Assembly: GCA_013821455.1 (NCBI GenBank)
Contig: JACDGS010000019.1
Span: 1-64,000, forward strand
DNA from: Chthoniobacterales bacterium
GTDB taxonomy: Bacteria; Verrucomicrobiota; Verrucomicrobiia; Chthoniobacterales; UBA10450
Length of the DNA: 64,000 nucleotides
Direction of reading: 5' to 3'
In this document: in pieces, positions 54,571 through 63,729 of the stretch
Numbering within the stretch: the stretch's first letter is position 1
Layout of the letters: every line of letters starts with the position of its first letter
Notes under the pieces: model-generated
What the model saw: the letters and a program-made list of their open reading frames with translations, nothing else
Told to the model about the DNA's origin: nothing
The model's database searches: none
Position numbers and translations under genes: made by a program

Positions 54571-55995
54571 ATGCCTAACAAGAAAAAAACTCCATCCGAT
54601 GTCAGCAAGATGATCAAGGATCACGAGATAAAACTCGTGGACTTTAAGTTCACCGATCTTCCGGGCGCGTGGCAACATTTCACGACCACGCTGACGGAAT
54701 ACAGCGAGGATATTTTCACGGAAGGGCTCGGCTTTGACGGCTCGAGCATTCGCGGTTGGAAGGCGATCAATGCTTCCGACATGCTCGTCATTCCTGATCC
54801 GGGGACGGCGTGGGTCGACGTCTTTAACGCTGAGCCGACCCTGAGTCTCATCTGCACCATCGTGGAGCCGATCACGCGCGAGCCTTACAACCGCGATCCG
54901 CGCGGCGTCGCGGAAAAGGCGGAGGCTTATTTGCAAAGCACCGGCATTGCGGACACGGCGTTTTTCGGTCCGGAAGCGGAGTTTTTTATTTTTGACGACG
55001 TGCGTTTCAACTGCGCGGGCAACGCCGCTTCGTATTCAGTAGATAGCTCGGAGGCGCATTGGAATAGCGGGCGCGAAGAGTTCCCAAATCTTGGCTACAA
55101 AATCCGCCCGAAGGAAGGCTACTTCCCCGTCGCGCCCGCGGATCAGCTGCAGGATTTGCGCAATGAAATGTGCCTCGAATTGGAAAAAGCCGGCATCCCG
55201 ATCGAGCGCCAACATCACGAAGTCGCCACGGCCGGCCAGGCAGAAATCGATATCCGTTTCGCGCCGCTGAAGATCATGGGCGACTGGATGCAGTACTATA
55301 AATACATCGTCCGCAACGTCGCGCGGCGACACAACAAGACGGTGACGTTCATGCCGAAACCGCTCTTCGGCGACAACGGCTCGGGCATGCACACGCACAT
55401 CTCGCTCTGGAAAGAAGACAAACCGCTCTTCGCCGGTAACGGCTACGCCGGTCTTAGCGACATGGCGCTGTTTTTCATCGGCGGAATTTTGAAGCACGCG
55501 CCGGCACTCACCGCGATCACGAATCCGACGACCAACAGCTTCAAACGTCTTGTTCCGGGTTTCGAAGCACCGGTAAATCTTGCCTATTCCGCGCGCAATC
55601 GTTCCGCCGCTATCCGGATTCCAACCTACTCGGCGAGCCCGAAATCGAAGCGCATCGAGTTCCGTACGCCCGATCCGGCAGCGAATCCTTACGTTGCGTT
55701 TTCCGCCCTCCTGCTCGCCGGACTCGATGGCGTCCAAAACCGGATCGATCCGGGCGATCCGCTCGACAAAAATCTTTACGAGTTGCCGCCCGAAGAACTG
55801 GCCCAGGTTCCCAGCGTCCCGGACTCGTTAGGCGGGGCGCTCGCGGCCCTGAAGGCAGATCACGAATTCCTTCTCCGCGGCGATGTCTTCAACAGCGATT
55901 TCATCGAAAACTGGATCGAGTTGAAGCAGAAAGACTACGATGCCTTGCGCCTCCGGCCGCATCCGTACGAGTTCCAGATGTATTACGACGTCTAG
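54571..55995 (+). CDS. glnA: Glutamine synthetase, type I
   Basis: Makes glutamine from glutamate, ammonia and ATP. The 474-residue protein has the normal GlnA-I length. It shows [10 protein letters not shown] near residue 50, [13 protein letters not shown] near residue 130 for the metal ligands, GNGSGMH-type sequence as [11 protein letters not shown], the [17 protein letters not shown] loop near residue 312 and the adenylylation tyrosine in [10 protein letters not shown] near residue 396. The tyrosine implies control by adenylylation, fitting the adjacent PII gene. It starts ATGCCTAACAAG, a one-base variant of the dispersed motif; one exact copy lies at 55826. Confidence 0.97.
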   Translation: MPNKKKTPSDVSKMIKDHEIKLVDFKFTDLPGAWQHFTTTLTEYSEDIFTEGLGFDGSSIRGWKAINASDMLVIPDPGTAWVDVFNAEPTLSLICTIVEPITREPYNRDPRGVAEKAEAYLQSTGIADTAFFGPEAEFFIFDDVRFNCAGNAASYSVDSSEAHWNSGREEFPNLGYKIRPKEGYFPVAPADQLQDLRNEMCLELEKAGIPIERQHHEVATAGQAEIDIRFAPLKIMGDWMQYYKYIVRNVARRHNKTVTFMPKPLFGDNGSGMHTHISLWKEDKPLFAGNGYAGLSDMALFFIGGILKHAPALTAITNPTTNSFKRLVPGFEAPVNLAYSARNRSAAIRIPTYSASPKSKRIEFRTPDPAANPYVAFSALLLAGLDGVQNRIDPGDPLDKNLYELPPEELAQVPSVPDSLGGALAALKADHEFLLRGDVFNSDFIENWIELKQKDYDALRLRPHPYEFQMYYDV

Positions 55996-56081
55996 GAAAA
56001 TCGGGGGCGAGTGATCGCCCCTCTCTCCGCGCAAGGCGGGAAATGCCTTGCAACCCCCTGAGATTGTCGGATGATGGCCGT

Positions 56082-56402
56082 ATGAGCGTTCTCGCCTTGC
56101 TATCAAACCTAGGCGGCCCGGATTTGATCATCATTCTCTTGATCATCCTCGTCCTCTTCGGAGCCAAAAAATTGCCCGAGTTGGCCAAAGGAATGGGCCA
56201 GGCTGTGAAGGAATTCCAGAAAGCAAAGGACGATTTCACGGACGAGCTGCACAGTGCCGGCAAGACTTCCCCGGGACCTGAGGTGCGGCCGGCGGAAGCG
56301 AGTGTGGCCCGGATTCCCGATGCGCCCACCGCGCGCGAAGTTCCGCCTGCGCCTCGCGTCGCGACGCCCGAGGTCGACGTGGCCACTTCGCGCGAAGTCT
56401 GA
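56082..56402 (+). CDS. tatA: Sec-independent translocase protein TatA/E
   Basis: A 106-residue component of the twin-arginine translocase that forms the pore for folded proteins. A single N-terminal transmembrane helix (GGPDLIIILLIILVLFGAKKL) is followed by the hallmark FGAKKLPELAKGMGQAVKEF amphipathic helix and a long Pro-Ala-rich tail. The ATG at 56082 gives the normal short N-terminus; another start 13 codons earlier is unlikely. No tatC is adjacent. Confidence 0.93.
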   Translation: MSVLALLSNLGGPDLIIILLIILVLFGAKKLPELAKGMGQAVKEFQKAKDDFTDELHSAGKTSPGPEVRPAEASVARIPDAPTAREVPPAPRVATPEVDVATSREV

Positions 56403-56513
56403 CACATCCGCTTTGAGGCCGGACCTGGACCGGCGCGGTTTGCAGTTCGCGATTTTGCTCGATGACAGCAAGCGCGTTGTCGTCTAAGCATACCGTCTCA
56501 AAAAAATTCCTTC

Positions 56514-56804
56514 ATGCCTAACGAAGACGATCTCCGCATGCGCATTAAAGAAATGATGGTGCAAAGCCTCATGCTGCAGATGCCAGCCGACCAAATCGGC
56601 GACGATCAACCGTTATTCGGACCTGGCGGGCTCGGCCTCGATTCCATCGACGCGCTCGAACTGGTGGTGAGCATGGAGAAGACTTTCGGCGTTGGCGTGC
56701 CCAACTCCGAAGTCGCGAGCAAGGCTCTGCAGAACGTGAATTCGATTCACGATTACATTTTGGAGAAACGCGATCCGCAGGCCGCCGAGCTTCCGTCATC
56801 CTGA
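56514..56804 (+). CDS. Acyl carrier protein
   Basis: A 96-residue ACP. The phosphopantetheine attachment serine lies in GLGLDSIDALELV near residue 43, within a typical four-helix pattern (MRIKEMMVQSLML at the start, SIHDYILEK at the end). The distance of the serine from the start and VSMEKTFGVGVPN fit carrier proteins of specialised lipid or polyketide pathways as well as fatty-acid AcpP. It starts ATGCCTAACGAA, so the start codon adjoins an exact dispersed-motif copy. The last codons and the TGA stop (GTCATCCTGA) come from the adjoining repeat element. No fab genes are beside it. Confidence 0.9.
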   Translation: MPNEDDLRMRIKEMMVQSLMLQMPADQIGDDQPLFGPGGLGLDSIDALELVVSMEKTFGVGVPNSEVASKALQNVNSIHDYILEKRDPQAAELPSS

Positions 56805-56964
56805 GCAAAGCGCAGCGGAGTCGAAGGATCCCGTGACGCGCTGACCGACGCGAGCTTCCGAAAACGAGTGAAGTTCCAGGTCAATGCCGAGGGACCTCGC
56901 GATTCCCCACTTCCCATAGGTTCCGCGGGATCCCTCGACTCCGCTGCGCTCCGCTCGGGATGAC
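56795..56964. repeat. GTCATCC...GGATGAC repeat element, 170 bp
   Basis: Left arm GTCATCCTGAGCAAAGCGCA plus GCGGAGTCGAAGGATCCCG; right arm CGGGATCCCTCGACTCCGCT plus GCGCTCCGCTCGGGATGAC. It overlaps the 3' end of the acyl carrier protein gene and lies between it and the convergent LOG-family gene, separated from the latter by a dispersed-motif copy. Confidence 0.92.
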
Positions 56965-56980
56965 AGATCTCGTTAGGCGC

Positions 56981-58090
56981 TCACTCAATTTCCGCGAGAT
57001 TAATCGCGTCGATCAGGAGCCGGTAACGGCCGAAGGCATAGCGGTGAGGTGTGAAAACCAGGCGCGGCAAATGCGCGATGGAGGGTTCGTTTTTTTCCTG
57101 GGGCAAAGGGCCGCCCTGCTCGATCTCGCCGCTGCGGAGCAAATCGGCGAACTCTTTGTTCAGCCCGGCCAGCGCTTGATTCGTTAGGCAATTCTTCATC
57201 CGGAAAACCAGCTGCGAGCCGACCCAGCGCGACGACTGATAGTTTCGGTAGAAGCGCGTGATCTCCGTCACCGCGTCCTCGACCGTGTGCGCGATTTTGA
57301 TGAAATTAAAATCCTCCGGCGAAACGAGGCCTTGTTTGAGCAAATGCTCGGTGAGGAACCTCATCCAGGTTTCCCAATAATCGCCGTCGGCCCGATCGAT
57401 CAACACGATCGGAATAATCAACGCCTTGCCCGTCTGCATAAGGGTGAGGGCTTCGAAGCCTTCGTCCATCGTCCCGAAACCGCCGGGGAAAAGCGCGTAG
57501 GCGTGCGTTTCCTTCACGAAGTTTAGTTTGCGGGTAAAAAAATAATTGAAGTTGATCAGTTTTGGATCGCCTTGGATCACCTCGTTCGCGCGCTGCTCGA
57601 ATGGCAGCCTGATGTTGAGACCGAAGCTGTGCTCCCGACCCGCACCGCGCTGAGCGGCACCCATGATGCCGTCGCCCCCGCCGGTGATGACCATGTAATC
57701 GTGCGCCACCATTTGACGGCCAAACTCCTCGGCCAGCAACGCGTCCGGGTCGTTAGGCGCGGTGCGCGCGGAGCCGAAAACAACCACCTTCCGCACGCCG
57801 CGATAAGGCGCGAAAACTTTCGCCGCGTAGCGCAATTCTTTCAGCGAACGGTTCATTAATTTAAGGTCGCCGGTGCCCATGCCGTCGCGCGCCATCTTGA
57901 GCGCGGTCGCGATCAACTCTTCGATCAGCTCGGGCGATTTCGGCGCGCCCCAATCCGCCACCAACTGATGAACGCGCTCTTCAAATTCCGGACCAAGATT
58001 GGATGTCCGCCGGATCGGCTGGTCCACCACGGCGCTGCCTGTAAAATCTTCCACGGCGAACAATGGAGCGAGTTTCAGGCCCGCGACCAA
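56981..58090 (-). CDS. LOG-family (TIGR00730-like) Rossmann-fold protein
   Basis: A 369-residue protein. The core (about residues 90-260) has the LOG/lysine-decarboxylase-like fold: VVVFGSARTAPND, MVITGGGDGIMGAA and the family hallmark PGGFGTMDEGFE near residue 205. LOG proteins are phosphoribohydrolases that release cytokinin-type bases or cleave nucleotide 5'-monophosphates. The long N-terminal part (80 residues) and C-terminal extension are typical of the larger subfamily, whose role is unsettled. The start is uncertain: TTG at 58090 is the earliest reasonable codon. A dispersed-motif copy follows the TGA stop. Confidence 0.85.
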   Translation of the reverse strand: MVAGLKLAPLFAVEDFTGSAVVDQPIRRTSNLGPEFEERVHQLVADWGAPKSPELIEELIATALKMARDGMGTGDLKLMNRSLKELRYAAKVFAPYRGVRKVVVFGSARTAPNDPDALLAEEFGRQMVAHDYMVITGGGDGIMGAAQRGAGREHSFGLNIRLPFEQRANEVIQGDPKLINFNYFFTRKLNFVKETHAYALFPGGFGTMDEGFEALTLMQTGKALIIPIVLIDRADGDYWETWMRFLTEHLLKQGLVSPEDFNFIKIAHTVEDAVTEITRFYRNYQSSRWVGSQLVFRMKNCLTNQALAGLNKEFADLLRSGEIEQGGPLPQEKNEPSIAHLPRLVFTPHRYAFGRYRLLIDAINLAEIE

Positions 58091-58127
58091 ATAAAACCGA
58101 ACTCGTTAGGCAAGATCGGCGGATTCG

Positions 58128-59012
58128 TTAGGCGGATTTGAGATCGGCCAGGATGTCGCGCATGTGACGAATCGGGAGCGAATAGTGCCCTTCGTTTTCG
58201 ACCAAGTGCGTCGTGCAATTCGGGATGCGCGTGCCGAGTGCGCGTGCCAGTTCCCAATGAAAGCTGCGATCCTTCCGACCGTGCCAGAGCCGCACCGGCA
58301 CTGCGATTTCCTCCACCGGAAAACCCCAGGGCCGCGCGTAGATTTCCGCATCGGTCATCAGCCCATCGGCCGACGCGCGCCAGGCTTGGCGCTGGCTTTC
58401 GAAACAAGCTTCGAAAGCCGCGATGTCGCGCATCACCGCCGCATCGCATGGCTGGAGCAACTTGAGCAACATCGGCCGAAACCGAATCGGCAGCTTGAGC
58501 GACAGAAACGGCCGCGCGGCGTGAAATGAGAAACGCAGAAATCCACGATGCCCTGGATAGAAGAAAAGCAGCCAGCGATAAAGCCGCAGCAAGCCGCCGC
58601 GATCCGTGATTTCCGCGAGCGGCGGCGCCCCGCTCACGACTGCGACCGCGCGCACGCGCTCGGGCAGCGCGTAGGCAGCCGCGAGGGTGTAAGGCGCACC
58701 GCCGGAGATCCCCATGATTTTGAACTGTCCGATCTTCAAACGATCCGCGACCTCAACCAGCAGCGGCGGCCAGTCGAGCAGTGTTCGTTCAGCGTGAAAC
58801 GAGGAATCGCGAATCCCGGGACGGTCCGGCGAGATGATGTGCAGATTCAATTCCCGCGCCGCAGCATCAGTCAGCTCTCCCATCGTGCGTGAACTGGGCC
58901 AGCCGTGGCAGAAGAAGATCGGCTCGCCGGTCTCACTGCCGTAGTGGGAAATCGCAACGGATCGCCCTTGCCTAAGACCAACCACTTCCGGCCTAACGAG
59001 TTGGTCATTCAT
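58128..59012 (-). CDS. Alpha/beta hydrolase
   Basis: A 294-residue hydrolase-fold protein. HGWPSS near residue 36 is the oxyanion region, MGISGGAPY near residue 99 the nucleophile elbow (serine in GxSGG), VRLWHGRKDRSFHW near residue 240 the catalytic acid, and ENEGHYSL near residue 279 the histidine. The layout fits haloalkane-dehalogenase or proline-iminopeptidase-like hydrolases of unknown substrate. Its TAA stop is inside the motif copy at 58126, and another copy (58104) lies between it and the LOG-family gene. A third (58991) encodes residues near its start. Confidence 0.85.
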   Translation of the reverse strand: MNDQLVRPEVVGLRQGRSVAISHYGSETGEPIFFCHGWPSSRTMGELTDAAARELNLHIISPDRPGIRDSSFHAERTLLDWPPLLVEVADRLKIGQFKIMGISGGAPYTLAAAYALPERVRAVAVVSGAPPLAEITDRGGLLRLYRWLLFFYPGHRGFLRFSFHAARPFLSLKLPIRFRPMLLKLLQPCDAAVMRDIAAFEACFESQRQAWRASADGLMTDAEIYARPWGFPVEEIAVPVRLWHGRKDRSFHWELARALGTRIPNCTTHLVENEGHYSLPIRHMRDILADLKSA

Positions 59013-59050
59013 CGCATTGACTGTCGAAATGGTGTCATTATGGTGTCTCT

Positions 59051-59293
59051 ATGCCAAATCTGACGTTGAAGAATGTGCCGCAGGATTTGCATCGCACTTT
59101 AAAAAACCAGGCAAAGCAACATCACCGCAGTTTGAACAAAGAAGTTATCGCGACCTTGCAAGCCTCCACGGCAAAACCCCTGGCACTCGATATCGAACGT
59201 CAGCTCGCGGAAGCGCGTGAGATGCGCCGCAAGTTCAGAGGGGTAACGAGTCTCAAAGAAATTCAAGCCTTCAAGATCGCCGGTCGTCGATGA
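59051..59293 (+). CDS. Ribbon-helix-helix antitoxin (VapB/FitA-like)
   Basis: An 80-residue protein with an Arc/FitA-type ribbon-helix-helix N-terminus: PNLTLKNVPQDLHRTLKNQA, then HHRSLNKEVIATL. The C-terminal tail (LAEAREMRRKFRG) probably wraps the toxin. Its TGA overlaps the ATG of the PIN-domain gene (ATGA), which makes a standard VapBC-type pair. It should repress its own promoter; the A/T-rich upstream bases 59012-59050 are the likely operator region. Confidence 0.9.
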   Translation: MPNLTLKNVPQDLHRTLKNQAKQHHRSLNKEVIATLQASTAKPLALDIERQLAEAREMRRKFRGVTSLKEIQAFKIAGRR

Positions 59294-59694
59294 TCGTCGT
59301 CGACACAAACATCATTTGTTTGCGTTGGATACCTGCGAAAGAGACAGCCTTAGCCGAAGCCTTGCTGCGGCGCGATCCGGAATGGTCCAGTGCGTTGCTC
59401 TGGCGGTGGGAATTTCGCAACGCAATGGTGGGTTACATTCGTCGCCGGTCGCTCACCGCCGCGACTGCTGTCGAACTTTATGGGCGAGCGGAGACCTCGC
59501 TCGCCCAACACGAATACGTCGCGCCTGCGCAGGATGTTTTTGAGTTGGTCACGCAATCTGCCTGCACGGCCTACGATTGCGAATTTGTCGCTATCGCCCG
59601 CGAACGCGGCGTGCGCCTGGTCACCGCCGATCAGCAAGTTCTGCGCGAGTTTCCTCACATCGCCATCTCGTTAGGCGACTTTCTCGACTCCTAA
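59290..59694 (+). CDS. PIN-domain toxin (VapC-like)
   Basis: A 134-residue PIN ribonuclease. The acidic active-site residues appear as D5 in IVVDTNI, E41 in LWRWEFRNAM, D95 in AYDCEFVAIA and D113 in LVTADQQVL. VapC toxins cleave tRNA or rRNA when freed from the antitoxin. It is coupled to the RHH antitoxin by an ATGA overlap. A motif copy at 59669 encodes SLG near its C-terminus, so the pair carries at least one site. Confidence 0.92.
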   Translation: MIVVDTNIICLRWIPAKETALAEALLRRDPEWSSALLWRWEFRNAMVGYIRRRSLTAATAVELYGRAETSLAQHEYVAPAQDVFELVTQSACTAYDCEFVAIARERGVRLVTADQQVLREFPHIAISLGDFLDS

Positions 59695-59753
59695 GGCGGC
59701 GGCCCATAACTGGACGCGTTCGGGCGTTGGCGTTACGCTTCGCATCATCACCG

Positions 59754-61013
59754 ATGCCGCAATTTTCTTATCGCGCACGTAACGCCCAGGGCGGCCTCGT
59801 CGAAGGCGTTTTGAATGTGGCGGATCGTTCCGTCGCGATTCGGCAGATTGAGCAACTGCAGTGCATTCCGATTCGCATCGTAGCGGTGGCGGCGACACCG
59901 GAAGTCGTGGTGGGCAAGTCACCCTCGTCCGCGAAAGCCGCTCCGGGCCCGCTCTCAAAAAATCTAAAAATTCCGCATAGCCAGCTTCTCGTTTTTACCG
60001 AGCAGCTTGGCCACCTGCTGCAAGCCGGGATGACGCTCGATGAAAGTCTCGGCGTGCTCGAGAAGCGGTTGAAACAACCGCGGGTGCAGCAGATGACGCA
60101 TACGCTGCACCAGGCGCTGATCGATGGCCGCAGTTTTTCGCAGGCGCTGCGCGATTTCCCGCGCGTCTTCTCGCCGCTTTACGTAAACATGGTGGGCGCG
60201 GGCGAAGCGAGCGGTGCGCTGCCGGAAATTCTCACGCGGGTGGTCGGGCATTTGATGCAGGAAAAAAATCTGCGCGACCGCGTGCAGCAGGCGCTGATTT
60301 ATCCGGCGTTTCTCGCCTTCGCGGGTTCGGCGCTGATCATCATTTTCATTACCTTCATGGTGCCGCAGTTGACCGGTTTTATGTCGCAAACCGGCGGTGT
60401 CCTCCCGCTCCCGACGCGAATCCTTCTGGAAACGAATCACCTCATCGTGGGTTACTGGTGGCTTTTCGTTCTCCTCGTCGTGGCGGGCTCCGTTGGCTTC
60501 CGCGCTTTCGTGCGGAGCGACGAAGGGCGGCTCAACTGGGATCATTTTCGTCTCCGCATCCCCGGCTATGGCGGGATCAAGCGGCACCAGTACTACGCGC
60601 AATTTTCGCGAACGTTAGGCACGCTGATGGAGAACGGCATTCCGTTGCTCAAAGCGCTCGATCTCGTGACGGAAATCGCCGCGAATAAATATCTCGAATC
60701 AAAGTTGCGCGACGTGCGGCGCGCGGTCATCGACGGAGCCAATCTCTCGAGCGCGCTGGCCGCGGAAAAATTATTTCCGGAACTTTTCACAGACATGATG
60801 GCGGTCGGAGAACAGACCGGACATTTCGCGCGAACCATGCAAACGATCGCCGACGTTTATGAGCGAGAACTCGACCGCACGGTGCAGATCATCTCGGCCT
60901 TGATCCCGCCGGTGATCATCGTCTTCATCGCGATCATCGTCGGGTTTGTGGTTTACAGCATTCTCTCGGCGGTCTTCGAGATGACCCATAGTTTGCAGTT
61001 CCGGCCGCATTAA
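59754..61013 (+). CDS. gspF: Type II secretion inner-membrane platform protein GspF
   Basis: A 419-residue polytopic protein that anchors the assembly ATPase. It begins MPQFSYRARNAQGGLVEGVL, as GspF and PilC do. Two GspF domains follow, with LGHLLQAGMTLDESL near residue 85 and FSRTLGTLMENGIPLLKAL near residue 287, and the repeated hydrophobic ends FITFMVPQL and IIVFIAIIVGFVVYSIL. The ATG at 59754 gives the family N-terminus. It heads a plus-strand run of gspF, an unknown secreted protein and gspG, far from gspD-gspE. Confidence 0.93.
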   Translation: MPQFSYRARNAQGGLVEGVLNVADRSVAIRQIEQLQCIPIRIVAVAATPEVVVGKSPSSAKAAPGPLSKNLKIPHSQLLVFTEQLGHLLQAGMTLDESLGVLEKRLKQPRVQQMTHTLHQALIDGRSFSQALRDFPRVFSPLYVNMVGAGEASGALPEILTRVVGHLMQEKNLRDRVQQALIYPAFLAFAGSALIIIFITFMVPQLTGFMSQTGGVLPLPTRILLETNHLIVGYWWLFVLLVVAGSVGFRAFVRSDEGRLNWDHFRLRIPGYGGIKRHQYYAQFSRTLGTLMENGIPLLKALDLVTEIAANKYLESKLRDVRRAVIDGANLSSALAAEKLFPELFTDMMAVGEQTGHFARTMQTIADVYERELDRTVQIISALIPPVIIVFIAIIVGFVVYSILSAVFEMTHSLQFRPH

Positions 61014-61030
61014 TTTACCCTCGGTGCCGC

Positions 61031-62101
61031 ATGTTTCTCCGCGTCGCCGCCTTTGCTCTTCTCGCGGTTCTCGCTCCTGGTGCGCGCGCGCAGCAGGCGC
61101 TTTCCGAGAAGGACAACGACTGGTTGAAGCCCGATCCCTCCGCGGTTGCGGCGCCCGACAGCGCCTGGATCGATTTGCGCCAGATCGATCCTGCGCACTC
61201 GACCGCGCAAGCCGCGCCCTCGTGGGTCGAATCGGTTTCTTTCGGCACGACGAAGGCGAATTCGGAAGCGCGTCCGAAAAGCACTTTTCGCATCCGCGTT
61301 CTCCGGCCTAACGATGACTGCCAGATCCTTCTCTTCCGTCTTTTTTTCGACGACGATGCAAAACAGCGACCGGAGCTGATCGCCTGGGACGAGTCCGGTT
61401 CCCAAGTTCTCCGCTCGGGTTCGTTAGGCGAGGGCAGCGGGCTGCCGACTTCGACGACTACGATTATTCCGATGATCGGCGTGAGCGCGATCGACCTGGA
61501 GGTGCCGGGCGATGGCCGCACGATTCGTGGCGCCTATCTTGATTGGATGAAGACGACGACGGTGATGCATCCGATTCACGCCGAGCACGAAGAGTTGATG
61601 CCGCAGCCTTTCGCTGCCGCGGCGCCGCTGCGCCCTCGCGCGGAGGACGCACAACTCTACGGCACCGTCACCGCGCCGCTGGCCGAGGGAACCATTCCGT
61701 TAGGCCCGAGCGTGTTGAAAAGCGGCACCTTCCAATTCGATCTCGAGACGCGACCGCTGGTGGCGATGCTTTCCTTCGAGCTGGCCAGCCCGGAGATCGA
61801 TCTCGCGCCAGAGATTTACGTGAACGGCACCGACCTGGGTGTGGTCTCACTCGTGTTACCCGATCTGGCCGATCCCGGCTACCGCGGTATTTCGCGTTCG
61901 CTGCTCGACGATATGAAATTTCAATATACCGGCTGGCTGCGCGCGCAGATCATGGTGCCGGGGTCGGCGTTGAAAGCCGGGACGAACCACGTCGTTATTA
62001 TGGCCGCGGCCGGGACGCCGAATTCGGCGATTCGCGCCGCGCAGATCCAGTTGAAATACCTTTGGGATAAATCGGACTATCTGTTGCTGCCGTTAAAATA
62101 A
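61031..62101 (+). CDS. Secreted protein of unknown function between gspF and gspG
   Basis: A 356-residue protein with a signal peptide (MFLRVAAFALLAVLAPGARA). The rest is mainly beta-strand-like, with TFRIRVLRPNDD, a conserved-looking TTTIIPMIGV and SFELASPEIDLAPEIYVNG; the last part recalls a carbohydrate-binding or jelly-roll domain. I recognise no named family. Close spacing (17 bases after gspF, 15 before gspG) places it in the secretion operon, so it is either a substrate or an accessory periplasmic part of this T2SS. Three dispersed-motif copies lie inside. Confidence 0.65.
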   Translation: MFLRVAAFALLAVLAPGARAQQALSEKDNDWLKPDPSAVAAPDSAWIDLRQIDPAHSTAQAAPSWVESVSFGTTKANSEARPKSTFRIRVLRPNDDCQILLFRLFFDDDAKQRPELIAWDESGSQVLRSGSLGEGSGLPTSTTTIIPMIGVSAIDLEVPGDGRTIRGAYLDWMKTTTVMHPIHAEHEELMPQPFAAAAPLRPRAEDAQLYGTVTAPLAEGTIPLGPSVLKSGTFQFDLETRPLVAMLSFELASPEIDLAPEIYVNGTDLGVVSLVLPDLADPGYRGISRSLLDDMKFQYTGWLRAQIMVPGSALKAGTNHVVIMAAAGTPNSAIRAAQIQLKYLWDKSDYLLLPLK

Positions 62102-62116
62102 GTTTCGCTTTTCGTT

Positions 62117-62527
62117 ATGCGCAAAAATCAAAGTGCCTTCACCCTTCTCGAGATCATGCTTGTGGTCACGATCATCGCGCTGCTTCTCGGCACGGCGATC
62201 TACAAGCTCAGCGGCAACGTCGAAATCGCGCGCCACACGACGGTCGGAGCGGACGTGCAAAGCATCGGCACGCAATTAAAACTTTACGAAAGCATGAACG
62301 GCTTTTTCCCGACGAGCGAGCAGGGTTTGCAGGCTCTTGTGACCCAACCCAGTAGCGATCCACAGCCCCAGCGCTGGTATCAATTGTTCACACAGATGCC
62401 GCTCGATCCCTGGCACAATCCCTACGTCTATGTCAGCCCGGGCCGCAAGAATCCTACCGGCTACGATCTCTACTCTGCGGGTCCCGATCGAAAGCCGGAT
62501 ACGCCGGACGACGATTGGGGAAATTAA
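62117..62527 (+). CDS. gspG: Major pseudopilin GspG
   Basis: The main subunit of the T2SS pseudopilus. The 136-residue protein has the prepilin leader MRKNQSA, cut before FTLLEIMLVVTIIALLLGTA, then the GspG-specific body with GLQALVTQP, PLDPWHNPYVYV and the C-terminal YDLYSAGPDRKPDTPDDDWGN (calcium site). GspG identity is certain from the C-terminus. It is directly convergent with the gspC-like gene, 6 bases apart. Confidence 0.96.
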   Translation: MRKNQSAFTLLEIMLVVTIIALLLGTAIYKLSGNVEIARHTTVGADVQSIGTQLKLYESMNGFFPTSEQGLQALVTQPSSDPQPQRWYQLFTQMPLDPWHNPYVYVSPGRKNPTGYDLYSAGPDRKPDTPDDDWGN

Positions 62528-62533
62528 GCGCGC

Positions 62534-63184
62534 TTACGAACTGGGATCGCCGCCGAGCGGGCCGTGTGGGGCCTGCTCGGGTCGCTGAAAATTATTCGCG
62601 GGACCGCCATTGCGGCGGATCGGGGAGCGCGTGTGCACGGGAGGAGTCGGAATCGCCGGGACAGTTTGCGCTCGCGGCGGCGGGATAGGCAAATTCGTTT
62701 GCGGGCGGCCCGGAATGTTAGGCATCCCCGGCTGCGGATGCACTATTTGCGGAACCGGGTTTTGTATGGGCTGCCCGAGCACTGCTTCGTTGAAGCCAAG
62801 CGTCGCCATCTGGCCGTCTTTTGCGATCGTCACTTTTGTCTGCCCCACCCGATCGGACCATTGGATGTTCAGGATCGAGTAGCCATCGATAGGTTCTTTA
62901 GTCGTTAGGTAAAACTTCAGGTCTCGATTTGTCGTCGAAGCGATGGCAATGAAATCGCCTTTCTCGGAATGTCCGGCATTCGCCAGATAAAGCTCCTTCG
63001 CAAAATCGGGCGTACCCACAATCGGCGCGCCCGCTGTCGCCACGGCAAAGGGCGAACGCTTCAGCATCGATTCGTAATGGGAGAACGGCGGCGCTTTCGG
63101 CAGATCGTCGGCGGCGATCGCACTCGTTAGGCTTACGCCCGCGAGGGTAGAAAGCAGCACGCGATATTTTGTTGTCGTCTTCAT
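62534..63184 (-). CDS. Periplasmic protein of the secretion cluster, possibly GspC-like
   Basis: A 216-residue exported protein. Signal peptide (YRVLLSTLAGVSLTSAIA), then SPFAVATAGAPIV, a compact region with DFIAIASTTNRDLKFYL and WSDRVGQTKVTIAKDGQ, and a long Pro-rich tail ending GPLGGDPSS. The short domain before a disordered tail recalls the HR domain of GspC or PilP-like proteins, but the match is weak and rests partly on position. Its ATG overlaps the stop of the GspM-like gene by 4 bases, so it is the third gene of the minus-strand run. Confidence 0.6.
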   Translation of the reverse strand: MKTTTKYRVLLSTLAGVSLTSAIAADDLPKAPPFSHYESMLKRSPFAVATAGAPIVGTPDFAKELYLANAGHSEKGDFIAIASTTNRDLKFYLTTKEPIDGYSILNIQWSDRVGQTKVTIAKDGQMATLGFNEAVLGQPIQNPVPQIVHPQPGMPNIPGRPQTNLPIPPPRAQTVPAIPTPPVHTRSPIRRNGGPANNFQRPEQAPHGPLGGDPSS

Positions 63185-63729
63185 TTTGCCCCGGCGCTCT
63201 TAAACCATTTCGCGATCTTGAAACGTCCGCGCATTATCGTCGGATCGCTGCTGTCGATCATCAAGTTCGCACTTTCGAAAACGATGAAAGCATCCGGCCG
63301 TTGCACGTCGTAAAGGAAATGGACCAGTGGCTCCCAACTGCTCTTGGTTTCGATCGTGGCCGCGACGCTTTGGTGAGTTGGCGTTTTTTCTACGGAACCG
63401 ATCTGCGGGTTGTCTATCTGGACCTGATATTTACCGGCGATCTGTTGCACTTGAGTGAGCAGGGACGAGGCCTCAGCCGGATTCGTTAGGGTAGCCTCGT
63501 GCTTTTTCAGCCAGTCCGACCGATGCATCCAGGTCGAATATTCAGCGAGATAAACTTTTTGCTCTTTGCGCTCCGATCTTCTCGCGGCCCAGTCCTGGCG
63601 CAGGTCCTTGCTCATGCCGAGGAGGGCGCTCCAGAGCGCAAGATTGATCAGGAGAAAAAGGACCCCACTCACGCCGAGAGTGAGCATGCGCTCTCGTTGA
63701 TTCATGCGGGCGAACCAGGCCGCAATCAT
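63181..63729 (-). CDS. gspM: GspM-like inner-membrane secretion protein
   Basis: A 182-residue protein. The short cytoplasmic N-terminus MIAAWFARMNQRERMLTLG precedes a transmembrane helix (VLFLLINLALWSALLG), then a periplasmic coiled coil (SERKEQKVYLAEY) and a ferredoxin-like end. This is the architecture of GspM/PilO, with the NxRER phrase typical of GspM. It overlaps its neighbours at both ends by 4 bases, tying it to the gspC-like and GspL-like genes. Confidence 0.8.
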   Translation of the reverse strand: MIAAWFARMNQRERMLTLGVSGVLFLLINLALWSALLGMSKDLRQDWAARRSERKEQKVYLAEYSTWMHRSDWLKKHEATLTNPAEASSLLTQVQQIAGKYQVQIDNPQIGSVEKTPTHQSVAATIETKSSWEPLVHFLYDVQRPDAFIVFESANLMIDSSDPTIMRGRFKIAKWFKSAGAK

